DNA from: Acidaminobacter hydrogenoformans DSM 2784
GTDB taxonomy: Bacteria > Bacillota > Clostridia > Peptostreptococcales > Acidaminobacteraceae
Direction of reading: 5' to 3'
Length of the DNA stretch: 64,000 bases
NCBI RefSeq assembly: GCF_900103005.1
Contig: NZ_FMWL01000001.1
Location: forward strand, 310,001-374,000
Shown here: positions 59,606 through 64,000 of the stretch, piece after piece
Numbering within the stretch: the first letter of the stretch is position 1
How the letters are laid out: every line of letters starts with the position of its first letter
Notes under the pieces: generated by a model
The model's input: the letters and a program-made list of their open reading frames with translations, nothing else
Databases searched by the model: none
Told to the model about the DNA's origin: nothing
Position numbers and translations under genes: made by a program

Positions 59606-60208
59606 CTAAATTCTAATTGTATTTTTGGCTTTGTGCATGGTTTCCACAATGGCGTACATGTTGCCTACGCCTCCAACCGCCAGTTTCTCTTTGATTTTGT
59701 AATAGTCGAGGCAAGTGCCGCAGGATAAGATCTCGACCCCGGTCGACTCGAGCAGTCTTAAATGTTCGAGGACGGGTGAACCCTCAACGGTCAGTTGAAC
59801 GCCGCTGTTGACAAACAGAATTGACTTTGGATAGGGTTCCAACTCAGTGAGGGTATAAAAATAACCCTTGATCAGTACCTCTCCGAGAGTCTCGTCGCCT
59901 TCTCCAAAAGTATTTTTACCGACCAATATTACAATCTCAGACAATTTTGGTTTTGGCTGAGGCATGATTTCGGCATCAAACATGACTTCGGTTTTATAGA
60001 TGTCGATGTAATAAAAACCATCGGCTTGCTTCACTTCATAACGGAAATTTTGACTCTTCGCATATTTAATGACATTTTCACGCGCGGTGTCGTTATCTAC
60101 AATAGTGGTCACAATGCCGCTCGTAAGCTGATCCATTGCTTTTTTAGTCTGAATAACGGGTTTGGGGCAAGTCAGCCCCCGTGCGTCTACCTCTGTTTTT
60201 TGGTTCAA
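59606..60208 (-). CDS. yedF: selenium metabolism protein YedF (TusA-DsrE fusion)
   Basis: The 200-residue protein has an N-terminal TusA/SirA domain with the CPxP motif in ARGLTCPKPVIQTKKAM. The C-terminal DsrE-like domain has a Cys pair in EILSCGTCLDYY. YedF of this form co-occurs with SelD and is thought to carry selenium. The TTG at 60208 lies eight bases after AAAGGGG; a TTG eleven codons upstream is less likely. It is followed by DUF3343. Confidence 0.9.
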   Translation of the reverse strand: MNQKTEVDARGLTCPKPVIQTKKAMDQLTSGIVTTIVDNDTARENVIKYAKSQNFRYEVKQADGFYYIDIYKTEVMFDAEIMPQPKPKLSEIVILVGKNTFGEGDETLGEVLIKGYFYTLTELEPYPKSILFVNSGVQLTVEGSPVLEHLRLLESTGVEILSCGTCLDYYKIKEKLAVGGVGNMYAIVETMHKAKNTIRI

Positions 60209-60279
60209 TTCGAATACCCCTTTCTTTCTGCAGTCACTCAAAAGCGCAGATCCTTGCTTTGTGAAAGTCCGACCATTAT

Positions 60280-60963
60280 TTAGCCGCTAACAAAATAATA
60301 TAACAGATACAGCAGCATATTGTTATTGTAAAAATTAATAGCCAGCGTGGAGTTATTCAAAGAATTTATCAGCCATTCACTTCCCGTCAGAGGAATCAGG
60401 AAGGTGATGACGAGCATCAGGATCCACACGTTGATGAGACCCAGCAGAGCACCCAGCAACAACCCGGCAAGCTTATTGGCCTGTTTCAGCAGCGGCAGCT
60501 CAGAAAGGGCTGAAGTCACGACACCCAGTATAGCCAGTGCCAGCATGACTGCCAAAAAGACCACTATAAAGGCAAAGCCTTGAGTAATGCCGTTTGCTAT
60601 ACTTTTCGAAAGCTCTCCAAACAACGCTTGGTTGATGTTTTCTGAGACAGCGTCACCTGAAGTCATCATCTCCGGCACAGAAAGCGCCTTTGCGACAGCA
60701 TTTGAGGGTACCCAGGAGGTTGACCCCTGTGTCGCGAACTGTTCTGTCAGCTTCTCAAAAACCCGAACTTCCAGAGTCTCAAAAAACTCCATCCGTGTTT
60801 TTAAAAACTCCGCGACACCACTCCGAAAAAGGAGTGCCACCACAAAAGCTGCCAAAACCCCTGTCAGGTTGATCAGCATTCTAAAAAAACCTTTTCTTAA
60901 ACCACTTATGGCTGTAGCAATAATAACAGCAGCCACAACCAAATCCATGAGATTAAACCCCAT
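60280..60963 (-). CDS. CvpA family membrane protein
   Basis: This 227-residue membrane protein has four predicted helices. The N-terminal FNLMDLVVAAVIIATAISGLRKGFFRMLINLTGVLAAFVVALL is the CvpA signature. Members are linked to colicin V export and envelope stress, but the molecular role is unclear. The ATG at 60963 follows GGGAGGG. It lies between the DUF5711-like gene and yedF in the same direction. Confidence 0.87.
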   Translation of the reverse strand: MGFNLMDLVVAAVIIATAISGLRKGFFRMLINLTGVLAAFVVALLFRSGVAEFLKTRMEFFETLEVRVFEKLTEQFATQGSTSWVPSNAVAKALSVPEMMTSGDAVSENINQALFGELSKSIANGITQGFAFIVVFLAVMLALAILGVVTSALSELPLLKQANKLAGLLLGALLGLINVWILMLVITFLIPLTGSEWLINSLNNSTLAINFYNNNMLLYLLYYFVSG

Positions 60964-61029
60964 TAAAAGCCCTCCCTTTCCCGCCTTTCCGAGATGCAAA
61001 CAGAAAGGCTGATGCTGCAGTCCTTGTAC

Positions 61030-62193
61030 TTAATAGCTGCAGGTATAGATTTCATAGCGGTTTTCATACTCTACCCCTAAATGGAACTTATCCAACCACT
61101 CCAAAGCCAACAAGCTGTCATCCAACGTCTTGGCTCCAAGAAGCTTTCCGGAAAAGTTGAGGATATGCAGCTTGCCATCTCCCATATAAGCAATACGGTC
61201 AGGCCCTATAGCCATCTGGTCCACGACTGTTTCCAGCTTACGTTCAAAGAAACGCTCTCCAGCCGGATCATACATGGAAAGGACATTGTCGTCCCGGGTA
61301 TCATCTATGGCTTTATTTTTTATGGTCAAATTCAGAAGTGAATTCCCAAGGGAATCGAATTCAAGGCGCGTCACTGAGCGATCGATGATCTTCTTCCAGA
61401 GTTCATCATTTTGGTCATCAAAGGCAATGATCATGTCGTCTGAATAGCCAATAAATCCGCCAGCCGCTTCATTGAGCCTGAAAAGGACGGTGTTGTTGAA
61501 GTTTCGTGCCCCCCTCATTCTGCCATCAGTACCAAACATCAGCACATTTGTATGAAAGTAATCCTCTTCCACGACAAGAACGGACAGGGCAATGAGCTTC
61601 ATGGATGCTGAATAGCTGAGGTCCAGCAGATCCTCGTAGGGTACGGGGACCGTCGCTGACATAATCCCCTCCGGATTGATCAGCGCAATTTTTTTGTCGT
61701 TTTTCAAATACAAAGCCGTATAGCCGTCCGAGCCAACCAGAAATCTGTCGACTTTGCCCAAGCCCTCAAGTTTTGATAGAATTTGACCTTTTTTGTCCAG
61801 AACGTAAAAATCACCAGTCGCTTTATCACAGATATAGAAGCTTTCGTTCCGTTCATGAGCAAGAATGTCGCTTCCAAAAAATTCTTTTTCCCAGACGACT
61901 TCACCTCTGACCGTCATGTAGGTAAGCCTCTCGTTCCCCGTCTTGATTATGCCTGATACCACAGGATAAAAGAAACTTTGCTTTTTGTAGGTTGGTTCAG
62001 CTGAAGTGCTGACTGTATTGATTTTTTCAATGGAAATAGGTCCCAGCCCACTGGCTTCGCGAATCATGGAGATCACATGACTGGTACCGAATACAAATGT
62101 AAAAGATAAGAGCAGCATCGCAAAGGATAGTTTTCTTCGTCGTCGTCTTCTTTTCTTTATCTGATCCAGCTTATCCTGGATAATTTCAGTCAT
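61030..62193 (-). CDS. membrane-anchored beta-propeller-like protein (DUF5711-like)
   Basis: The protein has 387 residues. A highly basic stretch (KKRRRRRRK) near residue 14 precedes one transmembrane helix (LSFAMLLLSFTFVFG), so most of the protein is outside. The rest is made of repeated short beta segments such as FYVLDKKGQILSKLEG and KLHILNFSGKLLGAK, like a WD or PQQ-type propeller. It resembles DUF5711 proteins, which occur near CvpA genes. No function is established. The ATG at 62193 follows AAGGGTGAG. Confidence 0.72.
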   Translation of the reverse strand: MTEIIQDKLDQIKKRRRRRRKLSFAMLLLSFTFVFGTSHVISMIREASGLGPISIEKINTVSTSAEPTYKKQSFFYPVVSGIIKTGNERLTYMTVRGEVVWEKEFFGSDILAHERNESFYICDKATGDFYVLDKKGQILSKLEGLGKVDRFLVGSDGYTALYLKNDKKIALINPEGIMSATVPVPYEDLLDLSYSASMKLIALSVLVVEEDYFHTNVLMFGTDGRMRGARNFNNTVLFRLNEAAGGFIGYSDDMIIAFDDQNDELWKKIIDRSVTRLEFDSLGNSLLNLTIKNKAIDDTRDDNVLSMYDPAGERFFERKLETVVDQMAIGPDRIAYMGDGKLHILNFSGKLLGAKTLDDSLLALEWLDKFHLGVEYENRYEIYTCSY

Positions 62194-62208
62194 GATGCTC
62201 ACCCTTTA

Positions 62209-62853
62209 TCATAAGTCTGAATAGGAACTCAGGATTTCAGACAAACGCTCCAAGTCCTGGACATGGTCGACATCCATCAGTTCCTCTGCAAATTCAACTT
62301 CATACCGTACCGCTGCCTCTGGATGCAGCTTGATGATCCGCCGTCCGCCAGTATCTCCTGTCAATTCCAAGAGCTCTGATTTAAACCAGGCATCAAAAAT
62401 AACCGGATTCCCGACTTTGCCCTGCCAGGACGCCATCATAATTTTGCCTTTTCCCAGTGGAAACGCGCTCAGCATCCCCGCAATTGTTTGCCCGCTCAAG
62501 AGGGGTTGGTCCGCCGTTAAAAACAGATAGGCCCTTGCTGCCCCTGCAGCCTCAATCCCGAGTCGGACTGACACAGACTGCCCTTCCTCAGGCGCAGCAT
62601 TGTAACAGGTATTGTAGCCATAGACTTCAGAAAGTACCGCGACAGAAGGATCATGCCAAACCACAGTAACATCTCCCGGCTCACAGCCTGCCGCTTCAAC
62701 CGCTTTAAAAATCCAATCTGCCAGAGGCCGACCATGAAAACCAGTCAGCAGCTTATTGCCCCCAAAGCGTCTGGACATGCCGGCTGCCATTATTATCACC
62801 TTAAACGCCTTGCCGTTCCAAAGCCCCTCGCCCTTTGCATGCCTCATCTCCAT
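62209..62853 (-). CDS. mocA: molybdenum cofactor cytidylyltransferase-like protein (MocA family)
   Basis: This 214-residue nucleotidyltransferase has the signature FKVIIMAAGMSRRFGGNKLLTGFHGRPLADWI. YLFLTADQPLLSG is the metal-binding Asp motif and GNPVIF a later one. MocA makes the cytosine dinucleotide form of molybdopterin for molybdenum hydroxylases. The ATG at 62853 overlaps the yqeC end by ten bases; no clear ribosome binding site is seen, so coupling is likely. The pairing with yqeC points to selenium-dependent hydroxylases. Confidence 0.9.
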   Translation of the reverse strand: MEMRHAKGEGLWNGKAFKVIIMAAGMSRRFGGNKLLTGFHGRPLADWIFKAVEAAGCEPGDVTVVWHDPSVAVLSEVYGYNTCYNAAPEEGQSVSVRLGIEAAGAARAYLFLTADQPLLSGQTIAGMLSAFPLGKGKIMMASWQGKVGNPVIFDAWFKSELLELTGDTGGRRIIKLHPEAAVRYEVEFAEELMDVDHVQDLERLSEILSSYSDL

Positions 62854-63563
62854 AGGCCACGCTCTGTCACGATCACAGGCATTCTTACATCAGATCTGAC
62901 AGCTTCAATAAATGAATCGTGATGACGCTCAGCTTTGTTTATGAGCACGACCTCTAAAGCGGTCTCAGGGCAATCCTTAAAAAGACCATTTTTTGAGCTT
63001 ATAAGCTTTACAATGGCTTCTGCTGTCACTGCGCTTCCCTCGCTTAAACCCGTAAGCTCTAAAAACAGGGGCAGCCGATGGACATTCTCCCCAGACGCAG
63101 GCACATCAAACGCATCTGCCCCAAGAACACCTATAGCGACCTGAGTTTTCCCGGGAAATCTCGGTTCCCCCGCCCTGGGTGCCTTAAGCGGCCTTTTATT
63201 GGCGCCGTCTGCTTCTATCAACGCAACCATATTCCTTGAACGAGAGATCCAAAGATCAACTTCATCCGGCTCAAAACCGTAAATCTTTCCTTGCGCGTCC
63301 ATACCGCGCGCCACCATGGTTATGCCAGCTTTCAGCGTCCCCACTTCTTCTAAGGTCTCGACTGACAAAAAATGGTCTATCCTGGGCGGCTTCTCAAGCA
63401 TCATTCTGGTCGTCGTCAAAACAGCGATTTTCAGATTTGAATCCAGCACTTTATAGTCTGCTGCCAAATCAAATAATGCGCTGGTTTTTCCTCCGGCCCC
63501 GCACAAAGAAATCACAGTTGGCCTGCGAATCTTCAACAAGCGCTCAATTTCAGCGAGAAGCAT
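62844..63563 (-). CDS. yqeC: selenium-dependent hydroxylase accessory protein YqeC
   Basis: The 239-residue protein matches YqeC, a P-loop protein that co-occurs with selenium-dependent molybdenum hydroxylases. The nucleotide loop is VISLCGAGGKTSALFDLA. TTTRMM and VALIEADGANKRPLKAP are further family signatures. The ATG at 63563 lies nine bases after GGAG; an ATG five codons earlier is possible. It overlaps mocA. The hydroxylase structural genes are not in the window. Confidence 0.9.
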   Translation of the reverse strand: MLLAEIERLLKIRRPTVISLCGAGGKTSALFDLAADYKVLDSNLKIAVLTTTRMMLEKPPRIDHFLSVETLEEVGTLKAGITMVARGMDAQGKIYGFEPDEVDLWISRSRNMVALIEADGANKRPLKAPRAGEPRFPGKTQVAIGVLGADAFDVPASGENVHRLPLFLELTGLSEGSAVTAEAIVKLISSKNGLFKDCPETALEVVLINKAERHHDSFIEAVRSDVRMPVIVTERGLWR

Positions 63564-63580
63564 GCCCAAACACTCCATTC

Positions 63581-64000
63581 CTATATATTTTCCGATTCTT
63601 CCACAACTCGTTTAGGTGGCTTTGGACCAAAATACTGATAAAAATAACACTTGATCCTGCCATTGTAAAGCTTCCTGTTTTTGGTGGCTTTCTTTCCAAA
63701 AGCAGCTTCAAATCCCTCATGCGCCGTGATGACATACCACGACCAAGTGTCGAGTTTTACAAACCGGTCTCCCATGATACTGTAAAGCTTTTCAACTTGC
63801 CTTAAGTCAGAAAGTCGTTCGCCATAAGGCGGATTTGTGAGAATATAGCCATATTTGTCCTTAGAGCTCAGTTCAGCAACATCCCTCGTTTGAAAATGGA
63901 TGCATTGAGAAACCCCTGCTTTTTCAGCGTTTTCACGAGCAATGCGAATACTCCTCGGATCGATGTCATAGCCTTCCAGCATAAAGTTTGTATCTTTTCT
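63581..64000 (-). CDS. THUMP-type class I rRNA/tRNA methyltransferase, C-terminal part
   Basis: About 140 C-terminal residues are visible and the frame is open to the window edge. They form the end of a SAM-dependent methyltransferase domain: MLEGYDIDPRSIRIARENAEKAG with the SAM-binding Asp, and the guanine-N2 motif ILTNPPYGERL. The C-terminus RIKCYFYQYFGPKPPK fits YpsC/RlmL-type 23S rRNA methyltransferases. The N-terminal THUMP domain would lie beyond 64000. It is cut by the edge, not broken. Confidence 0.88.
   Translation of the reverse strand, partial: RKDTNFMLEGYDIDPRSIRIARENAEKAGVSQCIHFQTRDVAELSSKDKYGYILTNPPYGERLSDLRQVEKLYSIMGDRFVKLDTWSWYVITAHEGFEAAFGKKATKNRKLYNGRIKCYFYQYFGPKPPKRVVEESENI

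Overview
The window reads as a chromosomal segment of an anaerobic Bacillota, most likely class Clostridia (inference). The support is the rpsF-ssb-rpsR / yybS-gdpP-rplI / dnaB gene order, a complete WalRK two-component system with yycH, yycI and walJ, a tryptophan T-box, a DnaD/DnaC-type primosome pair, and selenium/molybdenum-hydroxylase accessory genes. Ribosome binding sites are strong AGGAGG types and TTG or GTG starts are common. No rRNA, tRNA, CRISPR array, prophage or intact insertion sequence was seen. Almost all genes lie on the minus strand.

Region 1-10.8 kb is a sugar-acid catabolic locus. It holds mannonate dehydratase (uxuA), an SDR fructuronate/mannonate oxidoreductase, a GntR-FCD regulator, one complete and one edge-truncated TRAP transporter, two paralogous 2,3-diketo-L-gulonate reductases (YiaK/DlgD type), a YiaL-like protein and a Gfo/Idh/MocA oxidoreductase. 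Two promoters, in front of uxuA and of the Gfo/Idh gene, carry the same 19-bp sequence over their -10 boxes and probably form one regulon.

Region 10.8-23.4 kb holds small metabolic and housekeeping genes: a divergent peptide deformylase with a GNAT acetyltransferase, a DUF438/hemerythrin/PAS protein, a stand-alone D-glutamate cyclase-like protein, a lipoprotein, a fumarylacetoacetase-family hydrolase, nitroreductase, YciI, an omega-amidase-like nitrilase, a DJ-1/PfpI protein, a small membrane protein, a TetR regulator and the UPF0210/ACT pair. Gaps here are seeded with two dispersed repeat families, one built on GGGGACTGGG/GGGGACAGGG and one on GACCATCGGCAAAAA.

Region 23.5-30.7 kb is a complete trp operon, trpE-trpGD(fused)-trpC-trpF-trpB-trpA, behind a T-box leader with a UGG specifier. 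Its promoter lies in the 3' end of the neighbouring pckA. A RelBE-type toxin-antitoxin pair with a palindromic operator and a DUF2200 gene follow.

Region 33.7-42.8 kb is the wal cell-wall homeostasis locus (walR, walK, an unknown secreted protein, yycH, yycI, walJ, rlmH) plus a LysM-G5-M23 endopeptidase. The unknown gene has an exact WalR-type box and the endopeptidase a near-exact one. Region 42.9-57.7 kb is replication and translation: dnaD-like and dnaC-like genes, purA, dnaB, a MoxR-DUF58-transglutaminase block inserted between rplI and dnaB, gdpP, yybS, rpsR, ssb and rpsF. Region 57.8-64 kb has an aminotransferase, DUF951, DUF3343, yedF, CvpA, a DUF5711-like protein, mocA, yqeC and an edge-truncated RNA methyltransferase; DUF3343, yedF, mocA and yqeC point to selenium-dependent molybdenum hydroxylase maturation.
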